The position numbers and the translations under genes are program-made. Below are positions 13,926 to 23,093 of a DNA stretch of 45,985 bases, one piece after another (the first letter of the stretch is position 1; the number at the start of each line of letters is the position of its first letter). Source of the stretch: Lachnospiraceae bacterium. Lineage in GTDB: Bacteria; Bacillota; Clostridia; Lachnospirales; Lachnospiraceae. The stretch spans positions 1-45,985 of the forward strand of contig CAJTBO010000036.1 in NCBI GenBank assembly GCA_910573755.1, read 5' to 3'. The notes beneath the pieces are model-generated. The model made no database searches and was not told where the DNA came from. It saw only the letters and a list, made by a program, of their open reading frames with translations.

Positions 13926-15821
13926 TTATTTCCTGAATTTTAACATGTCGATCACAATCACATCCGTCTCGGCGTTATAAGTCCCTTCCAACGCCTCTCC
14001 CGAAGGATCGATCACAAGTTTTCCGCCGCCGTCGATCGTAAATTCGAAGATCTTATGGGAGCCGCCCTCCGATACCATCACTTTCCCGTTCTCAAAAAAC
14101 CCCAGTTCTGTACCTCTGTTTGTGCTGTATGTTCCGTAGGGAACAGGAATATCGGCTGCCGCGCCGCCTTCCCCTGCTGCCGGATCTTCCACATTGAACT
14201 GTTCGGTATTGATATGGTCCGGTATGCTCTTCTCACCGTCCTTATACTGCATGGACATCACCAGAAATCCGAATACGCTTTCCTCATTCCTTGCCACTGT
14301 CAGACAATAAGGATAAGTGCTCACCATGTCCTCCTCCATAACAGAACAGGTTCCGGATATTTCGTAAACCGGGCTGCCCAAAGCATCACTCTGTGCTATA
14401 CTCGTTTCCGTTTCTATCATATTTCCGCCCAGCCCGCAGACAACTTTATCATTCTCACAATAGGCGGACAAATCTGCATCCTGTATACCGAATACCGTTT
14501 CGAGATAAAACCGCATATCTTCCGCCTTTACACATCCTGTCCAGTTCATCTCATCTATCTCTACCGGCGGCAGATATTTTTCATAGGCCTCGCCTGCCCC
14601 CAATATCGTGATCATCTGAACGCCTCTGCCGACATTCCAGACAGGATATTCATTCCTGTCCATATCCTCCCCGAAGAAATGACTGTTGAGGGTGAGCATG
14701 CTCACCAGCATTTTCAGATCTTCCTTTTCACTGTCAGATAAGGGAACCTGCTCCATCGGAATCGGCTCTTCTTCCACGGCAGGAGCATCCCCGCGCTCTG
14801 TCATCTCTTCAAAATTTTCACGCTCTGCCGTCTCGTCGCTCTCTTCACGCTCTGCTGTCTCATCGCTCTCTTCACGCTCTGCCCTCTCCCCGCTCTCTTC
14901 CTCCGCTTCCTCCGGCGCCCAGACATCCCTTTTCTCCTGATCCGTCATATACACAGTACCGCCGATCACTGCTGCAGCGATGCCTGCCGCTATAACGCCT
15001 GCCGCTATTTTCGCCTTGAGAGATAAGGATACCCACTTTCCGGAAAGCGCCTTCCCGGCGCCGGTTGCTGCTGCAGTTTCCATCGCTGCAGTTTCCATTG
15101 CTGCCGATCCGGCGCCTTCCGAACTGATCGCGGAGACAACGATGCCTGCCTTCTTTGCTGCGGCATAGGGAACCGTACAGGCCTCCGCCTCTTCTTTGAA
15201 CAGAAGCAGAAGGAGCGGCGCGGCACTGTAAAGCTTTGTCCCCTGTTTCTTCTCCAGATCCAGCACACCGCTTTTGATCTTCGCCTTCGCTCTGGATAAG
15301 TTGGTCTTTACCGTATTCTCCGGTATGCCCAATTCCCGCGCGATCTCCGACTGTTTCTGTCCGTTAAAATAATAGGATATGATACAGATCTTCTGCATCT
15401 GTGTAAGCTGCGTATCGATGATCTGTCTGACAAGATATTGCTTTTCCTTATTCAGCATGACTTCTTCCGGAATAATGTCGTCGTCATCCGCCAGATTTTC
15501 AAACGTATCGTCCTCCTCATTGAGCAGGACATACTTTCTGTTTTTCTTCAGCCACGCATAACATTTCCGGGTAGCGATGGTTCCTGCCCAGGAGAGAAAA
15601 CTGTCCTCATTTCCAAGCTGGCGGATACTCCTGCTGATCTCCACATAAGTATCCTGCATAATATCCCCTATGGCGTCCTGCATATTTTCATTGCCGTTCA
15701 TTACCTTATAGATACAGGTATATATGTATTTGCTGGATTTTTCATAGAGCATCGTGAAAGCTTCCGCCCTTCCCGCCCTGTAATCCGCCACCGCCTGTTT
15801 CAGTTCCCGTGCTGTTTCCAT
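13926..15821 (-). CDS. sigma factor fused to a membrane anchor and extracellular domain, 631 aa
   Basis: The N-terminal ~190 residues are an ECF-like sigma factor. Region 2 is roughly 25-95 (MQDAIGDIMQDTYVEISRSI, SFLSWAGTIATRKCYAWLKKN). Region 4 is roughly 135-185, with the helix-turn-helix QSEIARELGIPENTVKTNLSRAKAKI. Then come an Ala-rich linker with METAAMETAAATG repeats, one membrane segment (residues ~271-292) and an acidic spacer with a tandem REESDETAE repeat (~315-340). The last ~280 residues form a globular domain predicted to lie outside the cell. Sigma factors with their own membrane tether are uncommon. It could act as a self-inhibited sigma factor released by proteolysis. The frame shows no stop or shift, so the fusion appears real. 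hydE follows 30 bases later. Confidence 0.85.
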   Translation of the reverse strand: METARELKQAVADYRAGRAEAFTMLYEKSSKYIYTCIYKVMNGNENMQDAIGDIMQDTYVEISRSIRQLGNEDSFLSWAGTIATRKCYAWLKKNRKYVLLNEEDDTFENLADDDDIIPEEVMLNKEKQYLVRQIIDTQLTQMQKICIISYYFNGQKQSEIARELGIPENTVKTNLSRAKAKIKSGVLDLEKKQGTKLYSAAPLLLLLFKEEAEACTVPYAAAKKAGIVVSAISSEGAGSAAMETAAMETAAATGAGKALSGKWVSLSLKAKIAAGVIAAGIAAAVIGGTVYMTDQEKRDVWAPEEAEEESGERAEREESDETAEREESDETAERENFEEMTERGDAPAVEEEPIPMEQVPLSDSEKEDLKMLVSMLTLNSHFFGEDMDRNEYPVWNVGRGVQMITILGAGEAYEKYLPPVEIDEMNWTGCVKAEDMRFYLETVFGIQDADLSAYCENDKVVCGLGGNMIETETSIAQSDALGSPVYEISGTCSVMEEDMVSTYPYCLTVARNEESVFGFLVMSMQYKDGEKSIPDHINTEQFNVEDPAAGEGGAAADIPVPYGTYSTNRGTELGFFENGKVMVSEGGSHKIFEFTIDGGGKLVIDPSGEALEGTYNAETDVIVIDMLKFRK

Positions 15822-15902
15822 CTGTCAAACTCCCTCATCCGTATCATTTACATCGGAACAACGTATCGCTCTTATGTTCCGCGCTCTCTGTTCCTGTCTT
15901 TT

Positions 15903-16520
15903 TTATGCAGACCATGCCACAATTTCAATCATGCCCATGCTTGAATCCCATCCGAGCACCTCAAAGTAATAACGTGTCGACGAATTTCCCACACTATCAC
16001 CAATCCGCATAGCCTGCACCTCACTGTACGCATTCCGCTCAATATTGTAGGGCTCTAAAAATCCTGTGCCCCAGCCCGTCCCGGTATAGGCATCCATATA
16101 ATTATACCATTCGTAGATATCATGTGCCCCGATCGTTTCATCCCAGTTTCCCTTCAGGCTCGGGTCCCATGTAATGCCGTTCGACTCTATGATCGTGCGG
16201 TAGATCATCAGCAGTTCGTTGATCGTATAACCCTTCGGGGATGCCGGCGCCGGCAGTTCGGGATATACAAACTCCGCCGACAGAGGCGCTCTTCCTTCCG
16301 CTTTTCCGAACCTCACATAATGCTGATATAACAGGCCCGTATTCCTGCCGTAGATCGGCATCAGATCCGGATTGGATTCCACATAATAATCGCTGTCAAA
16401 CAATGTGCCGTCCGCCATCCTTGCCGGCGTCGCCTCCGCGGTCATACCGCTTCCCGCCATGATCGCCGCCGCCATCGCTGCCGCCATCACCTTTTTTCCC
16501 ATTCTTTTCATTGCCTTCAT
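15903..16520 (-). CDS. secreted protein with an FDxxYYxxxNPD repeat unit, 205 aa
   Basis: A signal peptide (KAMKRMGKK, an Ala/Met-rich core, cut near AEA, residue ~30) directs export. It is followed by one copy of a ~40-residue module FDSDYYVESNPDLMPIYG...HYVRFGKAEGRAP, a unit common in secreted Lachnospiraceae proteins with cell-surface or hydrolase domains. The rest has no catalytic motif I recognise and is aromatic-rich. AAGGAGG precedes the ATG at 16518-16520. The start codon overlaps the stop of an upstream gene fragment (ATGA-type overlap), and the sigma-fusion gene lies downstream. Confidence 0.75.
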   Translation of the reverse strand: MKAMKRMGKKVMAAAMAAAIMAGSGMTAEATPARMADGTLFDSDYYVESNPDLMPIYGRNTGLLYQHYVRFGKAEGRAPLSAEFVYPELPAPASPKGYTINELLMIYRTIIESNGITWDPSLKGNWDETIGAHDIYEWYNYMDAYTGTGWGTGFLEPYNIERNAYSEVQAMRIGDSVGNSSTRYYFEVLGWDSSMGMIEIVAWSA

Positions 16521-16833
16521 TCTTTTTCCTCCTTGTCTTTAACATATATTATATTCCCTTATGGTTATATAAGGGAGTACTGCCTTTTTCAAAAGGTTTC
16601 ACTTTTTTCAGATTTTTTTCCGCTTCTTTTGATATTTTTATCAGTTCCTCCGGAAGTTCGATATAATGATAATCCGCAAAACTTTTTGCCATCATGCCAA
16701 GCCTCCCGTCTATTTTCTGCTTCTCTGTCAGTCCGCTGCCGCTGAACCTTTTGCCGTCTTCCCGCAGTGCATCCCTCTTTTGATAAAAATCAAACCACTG
16801 CCTGAATCCTTTTGGGGGGATTCCCGCATCCTC
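16517..16833 (-). pseudogene. 3' fragment of a gene, about 105 codons, start missing
   Basis: An open frame runs from just after a TAG (16834-16836) to a TGA at 16517-16519 that overlaps the start of the next gene. It begins EDAGIPPKGFRQWFDFYQ and continues with a well-formed charged sequence (LPEELIKISKEAEKNL). No ATG, GTG or TTG with a ribosome site lies near its beginning, so the 5' part seems lost. The PPKGF motif is shared with the 366-aa protein at 187-1287. If a downstream ATG were used, only ~60 residues would be made. Confidence 0.5.
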
Positions 16834-16844
16834 CTACCGGGGCA

Positions 16845-17053
16845 TTTCCAGCAATACGCTCAGAAGAATGGGGCATGGCGAGGCGGTCGGTTCCACCACC
16901 CTGAATGAACTGTGCCTGATCCTAAACTGCAGCGTACAGGACATCCTGCGGTTTGACGCAGCCCCTGAAGGGTTGGAAGAGATCGACCTGCGCAGAAAAG
17001 AAATCAACCGTTTCCGCCGGAAAAAGAGCAAAAAGAAACTCTCCTTTGACTGA
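16845..17053 (+). pseudogene. 3' half of an XRE/YozG-type DNA-binding regulator
   Basis: In frame, SSNTLRRMGHGEAVGSTTLN leads into ELCLILNCSVQDILRF, the second half of a Cro/C1-type helix-turn-helix of the small YozG (HTH_26) type. A basic tail (RRKEINRFRRKKSKKK) follows. The first helices and the start codon are absent. The gene points away from the fragment at 16517-16833, and both lack their 5' ends at the same place, so a deletion has removed the divergent start region. Confidence 0.55.
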
Positions 17054-17070
17054 CTCTGGTCAAAGGAGAG
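17039..17070 (-). terminator. terminator, 12-bp perfect stem
   Basis: CTCTCCTTTGAC (17039-17050) pairs with GTCAAAGGAGAG (17059-17070). On the minus strand it is followed by TTTCTTTTTG, so it most likely ends the AI-2E transporter transcript. It may act in both directions. Confidence 0.75.
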
Positions 17071-17112
17071 CGATCATCCTATCTCCTTCTTATTCGTTTT
17101 CTTTCCAGATCT

Positions 17113-18258
17113 TTATTTCCTGCTTTTCAAATCGTTTCTTTTATTCACACCGTCTCTCAGCAGCGCATAACCTGTTGACAGAAGCGGAATAAACACCAGC
17201 ATTCCGATAACGCCAAACAGACTGCCGCCCACACTGACAGCCATCAGAACCCAGATGGAAGGCAGCCCGACAGAATTCCCCACTACTTTAGGATAGATCA
17301 GATTTCCCTCTATTTGCTGCAATACCAGAAACAGTACCGCAAACCATAACGCCTGCATGGGATCGTTGATCAGAATCAGAAAAATCCCCACGGCACATCC
17401 GATAAAGGCTCCCACTATAGGGACTAACGATGTGACTGCGATCAAAACCCCCACGACAAGCGCATAGGGCATACGGAAAATGCTCATAAAGACAACAAAC
17501 ATTGTGCCCAGGATCACCGCCTCAAGGCATTGTCCCGTAATAAAGCTGCTGAAATTCTTATATAAAAGGCTGCATATCTCCAGTATTTTATCCCCGGTGC
17601 GCGCCGGCAGATAAGCAGAGAGCACTCTCCGCCCCTGATCCGCCAGACGCTCCTTCTGAGCCAGGATATACAGGGCAAACACGAATGCGATCACCATACC
17701 CACCACGCCGGATATGATACTGCCTGCCATGCTGACCGTGGAATCCAGCATATCGCCTGCACCGTTTTTCAGAAAATGAATGACATTCTCCAGAACCTCA
17801 TCCCATTTGATCTCCGTTGACTCCAGCCTCTCTGCCCAATCCGACAGCACGGACTCCTTCTCTGCGAGCCGCTCAAATTCCAGCGTCATCTGTTCCATAA
17901 ACGCAGGAATTTTTTTCCCTATCTCCGAAACGGTAGCTCCCATCTGCGGCAACACCATCCCCACAACCGCTGCGAGGACCAGCGCGATCAGCATGATCGA
18001 CAATACTATACTAAGGGGCCGCTTCAGCTTTTTTACCTTCTCTCCCTTCAGACGCCCCAACAGTTTTTCTTCGATCCATTTCATTGGTATATTCAATACA
18101 AAAGCAACAGCCCCGCCGTAGAAAAACGGTTTTAAAATACCTGCCAAAAAAATGATCCCAAAAAACAGCTTTTCACTGTAGATAACCGCCAGAATCAAAA
18201 AAGCTGCCAGCACCATCAGATTCTTTATCTGTTTAATCTTTTCCCTGCTAAATTCCAT
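17113..18258 (-). CDS. AI-2E family transporter (PF01594-type), 381 aa
   Basis: This is an integral membrane protein with about eight hydrophobic segments in the family's pattern: two N-terminal helices, an amphipathic middle region (MGATVSEIGKKIPAFMEQM... ~110-170), then the conserved block ALVVGVLIAVTSLVPIVGAFIG (about 265-290), and finally QQIEGNLIYPKVVGNSVGL and FGVIGMLVFIPLLS. Members export small molecules or act as Na+/H+ antiporters; the name derives from AI-2 export and does not prove it here. AGGGAG lies before the ATG. It stands alone. Confidence 0.9.
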   Translation of the reverse strand: MEFSREKIKQIKNLMVLAAFLILAVIYSEKLFFGIIFLAGILKPFFYGGAVAFVLNIPMKWIEEKLLGRLKGEKVKKLKRPLSIVLSIMLIALVLAAVVGMVLPQMGATVSEIGKKIPAFMEQMTLEFERLAEKESVLSDWAERLESTEIKWDEVLENVIHFLKNGAGDMLDSTVSMAGSIISGVVGMVIAFVFALYILAQKERLADQGRRVLSAYLPARTGDKILEICSLLYKNFSSFITGQCLEAVILGTMFVVFMSIFRMPYALVVGVLIAVTSLVPIVGAFIGCAVGIFLILINDPMQALWFAVLFLVLQQIEGNLIYPKVVGNSVGLPSIWVLMAVSVGGSLFGVIGMLVFIPLLSTGYALLRDGVNKRNDLKSRK

Positions 18259-18389
18259 ATTATAAACTCCCTGACTTCCATGAAACGATTCTGCCTTTCA
18301 CAAAGAATGACTTTTATCTTCCTTACTATACTATCCAACCACATTGATTTCAATGTCCTTCAGACAGCATTCTTATGTAAGAAATGATA

Positions 18390-18411
18390 AATCCCCCATC
18401 TCAGGGGGATT
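18390..18411 (-). terminator. putative terminator downstream of purL
   Basis: AATCCCCC and GGGGGATT form an 8-bp stem with a 6-base loop. The minus strand continues TTATCATTTCTTA, which is T-rich but not a clean run. It lies about 160 bases past the purL stop. A 63-codon open frame (18410-18601) ends here but overlaps purL and has no good start. Confidence 0.5.
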
Positions 18412-18572
18412 ATCCGTCATGCTTTTGCAGACACCCGGATAACACATTGTGATCAATCTTACAGTCGGCAGCTTCTGCCGCTGTCATGGTTAAAGATTTA
18501 TCTGCATTGCCGGGCTGCCCCGGATTGCCCTCACAGGATAATCGGGTGTGCCTCGGGATAAACGTATTCCGC

Positions 18573-21500
18573 CTACCTGAAATACCGCACCCCGGATTCA
18601 AAGATCTTCATATCCTGCTCCCCGTAGATATTGACCGCAACGCCGTCGTCCCGGCGTTCCGCGTGCGCCATCTTGCCGAAGCACCTGCCGTCCGGCGAAG
18701 TAATGCCCTCGATCGCGCGGTAGGAACCGTTGATATTATACTCCTCATCCATAGACGCCCTGCCGTCCATATCCACATACTGGGTCGCCACCTGTCCGTC
18801 TGCAAACAGTTTATCAAGCCACGCCTCGGATGCTACAAAGCGCCCCTCTCCGTGGGATGCCGGGTTTACATATGTCCTGCCCGGCTCCGCCAGAGACAGC
18901 CAGGGGGACTTATCGGAGACTACTTTGATATATGCCATCTTGGAAATATGGCGGTTTATCGTATTGAAGGTCAGTGTCGGAGAATCCCCGTTTTGTCCCA
19001 CGATCTCTCCGCAGGGCACGAGCCCCAGCTTGATCAGCGCCTGAAACCCGTTACAGATGCCCAGCGCCAGCCCGTCCCGCTCGCTTAAAAGCTTTTGCAC
19101 CGCTTCCTTTATCTTTTCATTCTGAAAAGCTGTGGCAAAGAACTTCGCGCTGCCGTCCGGTTCATCGCCGGCGGAAAAGCCGCCCGGGAACATGATGATC
19201 TGAGACCGGGAGATCGCCTTTTCAAATACTTCCACAGACTCCCGGATATCTTCCGCCGTCCGGTTCTTAAATACCTTTGTGACAACCTCAGCCCCTGCGC
19301 GGCGGAAGGCTTTCTCGGCATCATACTCGCAGTTGGTGCCGGGGAACACCGGAATAAATACACAGGGCCTTGCCACCTTATGTCTGCATACATAAACGGA
19401 ATCCGCCCTGTAAACCGGGCTCTCCACCGCGGATACATCCTTCGACGCTTTATAGGGGAATACTTTGTCTAATGTCCCTCTCCAACTCTCCAGTGCCTCC
19501 TCCAGAGAAATCTTTACATCGTTGTAAACAAAAGCAGCCTCCTTTATCACTTCCGCGATCATGCGGTAATCCACATCCAGATTATCCGCCGTTTTTTCCA
19601 GTTCCTCCAGCTTTGCCGCATCCACTTCGGCGATGATATTGCCAAGCCCGCAGGCGAACAGTTCCTCTTTCTCGATCTTCTCCGGATCAAAGCGCACGCC
19701 CAGCTTGTTGCCGAATGCCATTTTGGAAACCGCCGCGCAGATCCCCTTTGCATCCACCGCATAAGCGGAAACAAGGATGCCCTCTTTCATCAGCGCCGAG
19801 ATTCCCTCATAGAGTTCCAGCACATTTGCATAATTCGGTATATCATACTCATCCACATCGATCTTAAAATAAACAAGCTTATTGCCTGCCGCTTTCAGTT
19901 CCGGCGTCACGATATCCTTTTCCTTCGCCACATCCACCGCAAAGGACACCAGCGTAGGCGGCACATCGATATCCTGGAACGTGCCGGACATGGAATCCTT
20001 CCCGCCGATGGAAGGCAGCCCGAAGCCCACCTGCGCGTCATATGCCCCGAGAAGCGCCGCAAAGGGCTGGCTCCACCTCTCCGGCCTTTCGCTCATTCTG
20101 CGGAAATATTCCTGGAATGTAAAGCGGATCTTCCTGCAGTCGCCACCTGCCGCCACGATCTTCGCCATGGATTCCGTCACCGCGTACACCGCGCCGTGGT
20201 AAGGGCTCCAGGATGATATTTCCGGGTCAAAACCATAACTCATCATCGTGGCGGTGTCTGTCTTTCCCGACAACACCGGAAGCTTCGCCGCCATCACCTG
20301 CGTCTCCGTCAGCTGATATTTTCCGCCGTAGGGCATCAGCACGCTGGCCGAACCGATGGAAGAATCAAACATCTCCACCAGCCCCTTCTGGGAGCAGACA
20401 TTCAAATCTGACATTTCTGTCAGCCATGCCTTTTTCAGATCCCCCTCCTGCAGCGCCTCTTCCACCGCGGGGATCGCCGTTTTTTTCAACCGGTTCTCTT
20501 CTCTGGACGGAATCGCCACCTTCACCGAAGTCTCCTGATGGGCGCCGTTGGTATCAAGGAAAGCCCTCGCGATATTGACGATCTCCCTGCCTCTCCATTT
20601 CAGGATCAGTCTCGGCTCCTTCGTCACCTTTGCCACAACCACCGCCTCTAAATTCTCCTCGGCGGCATACTCCAGAAACGCTTCCCTGTCTTTCGGGGAA
20701 ACGACCACCGCCATACGCTCCTGAGACTCGGAGATCGCCAGTTCCGTGCCGTCCAGGCCGGCATATTTTTTCGGTACTTTATCCAGATCCACGATCAGGC
20801 CGTCCGCCAGTTCCCCGATCGCCACGGATACGCCGCCGGCGCCGAAGTCGTTGCACTTTTTGATCAATCTGGAAACCTCTTCCCGTCTGAATAATCTCTG
20901 TATTTTCCGCTCCGTGGGCGCATTTCCCTTCTGTACTTCCGCGCCGCAGACCAGCGTGGATTCCTCGGTATGGGCCTTCGAGGAGCCGGTGGCTCCGCCG
21001 CAGCCGTCCCGCCCCGTCCTGCCGCCAAGCAGGATAATGCAGTCACCGGGATCGGCATTTTCCCGGATCACGTTTCTTCTGGGCGCCGCCCCCATGACCG
21101 CGCCGATCTCCATTCGCTTTGCCACATAGTTCCGGTGGTAGATCTCTTTTACATAGCCTGTTGCAAGCCCCACCTGATTCCCGTAGGAAGAGTAGCCCTT
21201 TGCCGCGCCTCTCACCAGCCGCGCCTGGGAAAGTTTTCCCTTCAGCGTCTGAGAGGCGGGCAGCGTGGGATCCGCCGCACCGGTAACCCGCATCGCCTGA
21301 TATACATAGCCCCTTCCGGATAAGGGATCTCTGATGGCGCCGCCGAGACAGGTCGCCGCGCCGCCGAAAGGCTCGATCTCCGTCGGATGGTTGTGGGTCT
21401 CGTTTTTGAAAAATACAAGCCATTCCTCCGTGATGGGACCGTCGCCGTAATCGACCTCCACCGGCACTACCACAGAGCAGGCATTGATCTCATCGGAAAC

Positions 21501-22406
21501 CTCCATGTCTTCCAGCTTTCCTTCCGCCCGCAGTTTTTTCATCGCCATCAGCGCGATATCCATCAGGCAGATAAATTTATCGTCTCTTCCCGCATAGAGT
21601 TCCTCCCTCGTATCGAGATAGCTCTGCCAGGTCATCTCGAGAGGCTCTTTATAGTAACCCTCGCCAAATTCCACTTCCTTTAACTCCGTCGCGAAAGTGG
21701 TATGGCGGCAATGATCCGACCAGTATGTATCCAGCACACGGATCTCGGTCATCGTCGGATTGCGCTTTTCCTCCGCCGCAAAATAATTCTGGATATGCTG
21801 AAAATCCCTGAAAGTCATGGCAAGGCCGAGGGAATCATAAAGTTCCTTCAGTTCCGCTTCCGGCATATCCACGAAATCCTCACATCCCGGCATATTTTCC
21901 AGAATCTTCACATCCTCCGGCTCCTCGTAGGCCGTCATCAGCGTTTCGGGTTTTTCCATGCCGGTCTCCCTCGAATCCACAGGATTGATACAGTAATGCC
22001 TGATCTGTTCAAACTCTTCTTCCGAAACATCGCCGATCACCATATAGGTCACAGCCGTCCGGATGACCGGCTCCTCATCTTCCTTCAGAAACTTCACGCA
22101 CTGCAGCGCGGAATCCGCCCGCTGATCAAACTGTCCCGGCAGATATTCCACACTGAATACCCTCGCACGCTCCGGAATATCGATTTTTTCTTCATAATAA
22201 ATATCTACCGGCGGTTCCGAAAAAACGCTCTTTAGCGCCGCCGCGTACACTTCATCGCTCAGATTCTCCACATCGTAGCGGATAAACATCCTGACAGCCT
22301 CCACGGAGTTGATCTGCAGATAGCTTTTGATCTCCTCCTGAAGCTGCTTTGCCGCTGCCGCAAAGGGCGCCTTCTTTTCCACATAAATACGTTTTACGTT
22401 TCCCAT
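18573..22406 (-). CDS. purL: phosphoribosylformylglycinamidine synthase, single-chain PurL, 1277 aa
   Basis: This enzyme converts FGAR, glutamine and ATP to FGAM in purine synthesis. It is the single-chain type found in Clostridia, combining an N-terminal PurS-like part, the synthetase core and a C-terminal glutaminase. Core signatures include DTYWSDHCRHTTF (His-rich substrate loop, about 230-242), FKNETHNHPTEIEPFGGAATC and GGKDSMSGTF. The glutaminase at about 1020-1270 shows FPGTNCEYDAE, MFPGGFSAGDEPDG, the nucleophile Cys in GICNGFQALIKLG, and HGEGRF. AAGGAGG lies 14 bases before the ATG, a rather long spacing. No purine riboswitch is visible upstream. No other pur genes are in the window. 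Confidence 0.96.
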   Translation of the reverse strand: MGNVKRIYVEKKAPFAAAAKQLQEEIKSYLQINSVEAVRMFIRYDVENLSDEVYAAALKSVFSEPPVDIYYEEKIDIPERARVFSVEYLPGQFDQRADSALQCVKFLKEDEEPVIRTAVTYMVIGDVSEEEFEQIRHYCINPVDSRETGMEKPETLMTAYEEPEDVKILENMPGCEDFVDMPEAELKELYDSLGLAMTFRDFQHIQNYFAAEEKRNPTMTEIRVLDTYWSDHCRHTTFATELKEVEFGEGYYKEPLEMTWQSYLDTREELYAGRDDKFICLMDIALMAMKKLRAEGKLEDMEVSDEINACSVVVPVEVDYGDGPITEEWLVFFKNETHNHPTEIEPFGGAATCLGGAIRDPLSGRGYVYQAMRVTGAADPTLPASQTLKGKLSQARLVRGAAKGYSSYGNQVGLATGYVKEIYHRNYVAKRMEIGAVMGAAPRRNVIRENADPGDCIILLGGRTGRDGCGGATGSSKAHTEESTLVCGAEVQKGNAPTERKIQRLFRREEVSRLIKKCNDFGAGGVSVAIGELADGLIVDLDKVPKKYAGLDGTELAISESQERMAVVVSPKDREAFLEYAAEENLEAVVVAKVTKEPRLILKWRGREIVNIARAFLDTNGAHQETSVKVAIPSREENRLKKTAIPAVEEALQEGDLKKAWLTEMSDLNVCSQKGLVEMFDSSIGSASVLMPYGGKYQLTETQVMAAKLPVLSGKTDTATMMSYGFDPEISSWSPYHGAVYAVTESMAKIVAAGGDCRKIRFTFQEYFRRMSERPERWSQPFAALLGAYDAQVGFGLPSIGGKDSMSGTFQDIDVPPTLVSFAVDVAKEKDIVTPELKAAGNKLVYFKIDVDEYDIPNYANVLELYEGISALMKEGILVSAYAVDAKGICAAVSKMAFGNKLGVRFDPEKIEKEELFACGLGNIIAEVDAAKLEELEKTADNLDVDYRMIAEVIKEAAFVYNDVKISLEEALESWRGTLDKVFPYKASKDVSAVESPVYRADSVYVCRHKVARPCVFIPVFPGTNCEYDAEKAFRRAGAEVVTKVFKNRTAEDIRESVEVFEKAISRSQIIMFPGGFSAGDEPDGSAKFFATAFQNEKIKEAVQKLLSERDGLALGICNGFQALIKLGLVPCGEIVGQNGDSPTLTFNTINRHISKMAYIKVVSDKSPWLSLAEPGRTYVNPASHGEGRFVASEAWLDKLFADGQVATQYVDMDGRASMDEEYNINGSYRAIEGITSPDGRCFGKMAHAERRDDGVAVNIYGEQDMKIFESGVRYFR

Positions 22407-22469
22407 ATCCCAGATATTTTCCTCCTTAATATAGAATGCCTCAGAGCCATCCCGCCCTGAAGCACTTAT

Positions 22470-23045
22470 TTATTCCTCTATTACAAGTCCCTGCATAATC
22501 ATATACAGTTCATTATCGATCGTCTCTCCAGACACTCCCATCGTAACGGAAGCTATTTTCAGTCCCTCTAACACATACATAATGTTTTTCGCGGCGATAC
22601 GGGCATCCACATCATAAAATTCTTCACTCTGGGTACCCATTCTGATCAGTTTTTCCAGCATGGTCACGCCGGCGCTGAACCGTTTTTTCAAAAGCATGTT
22701 CTTCGGATTGGCAAAAGCATATTCATAGGTGGCAGCCGTCAACGTCTTTTTACTGCCGAGGATCTCTTTTTTCTGTTCCTTTAAAAACAGGGCAAGAATC
22801 TCCGCCGCCGCCGCATCTTCCCCGACGCTTTCGGCAAACACGTCATCCGCTTCCTCGGACTCCGCCGCAAGCACCTCGAGAAAAATTTCCTCCGGACTGG
22901 AAAAATATAAATAAAGGCCGCCTCTGCTGATCTCACAGGCGTCCACGATATCCTTCATTGTCACGCTGCGGAATCCCTTCTCCACAAAGACTTCCCTCGC
23001 CTTTTCCAGGATAAACTGTTTCTTTTGTAACGATCTTTCTCCCAT
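22470..23045 (-). CDS. TetR/AcrR-family regulator, 191 aa
   Basis: The N-terminal helix-turn-helix spans about residues 8-55 (FILEKAREVFVEKGFRSVTMKDIVDACEISRGGLYLYFSSPEEIF), a textbook TetR DNA-binding domain. The ligand-binding part follows and is helical. The ATG at 23043-23045 was chosen; an in-frame TTG six codons upstream gives a longer version. It lies 63 bases upstream of purL and 48 bases after the next gene, all on the same strand. Its target is not evident, and no palindrome stands out next to it. Confidence 0.88.
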   Translation of the reverse strand: MGERSLQKKQFILEKAREVFVEKGFRSVTMKDIVDACEISRGGLYLYFSSPEEIFLEVLAAESEEADDVFAESVGEDAAAAEILALFLKEQKKEILGSKKTLTAATYEYAFANPKNMLLKKRFSAGVTMLEKLIRMGTQSEEFYDVDARIAAKNIMYVLEGLKIASVTMGVSGETIDNELYMIMQGLVIEE

Positions 23046-23093
23046 ACCTTCCTTTTCTCCCAAAACTGATAGTTCCCCGCTTTCTCAACGGCC

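Noticed and set aside
15005-15268. Arginine-rich open frame inside the sigma-fusion gene
   Set aside because: It is another frame of the Ala-rich linker and has the repeated low-complexity sequence expected of a shadow.
18410-18601. A 63-codon minus-strand frame after purL
   Set aside because: It overlaps the end of purL, has no convincing start, and ends at the hairpin. It may be part of a lost gene but evidence is too thin.
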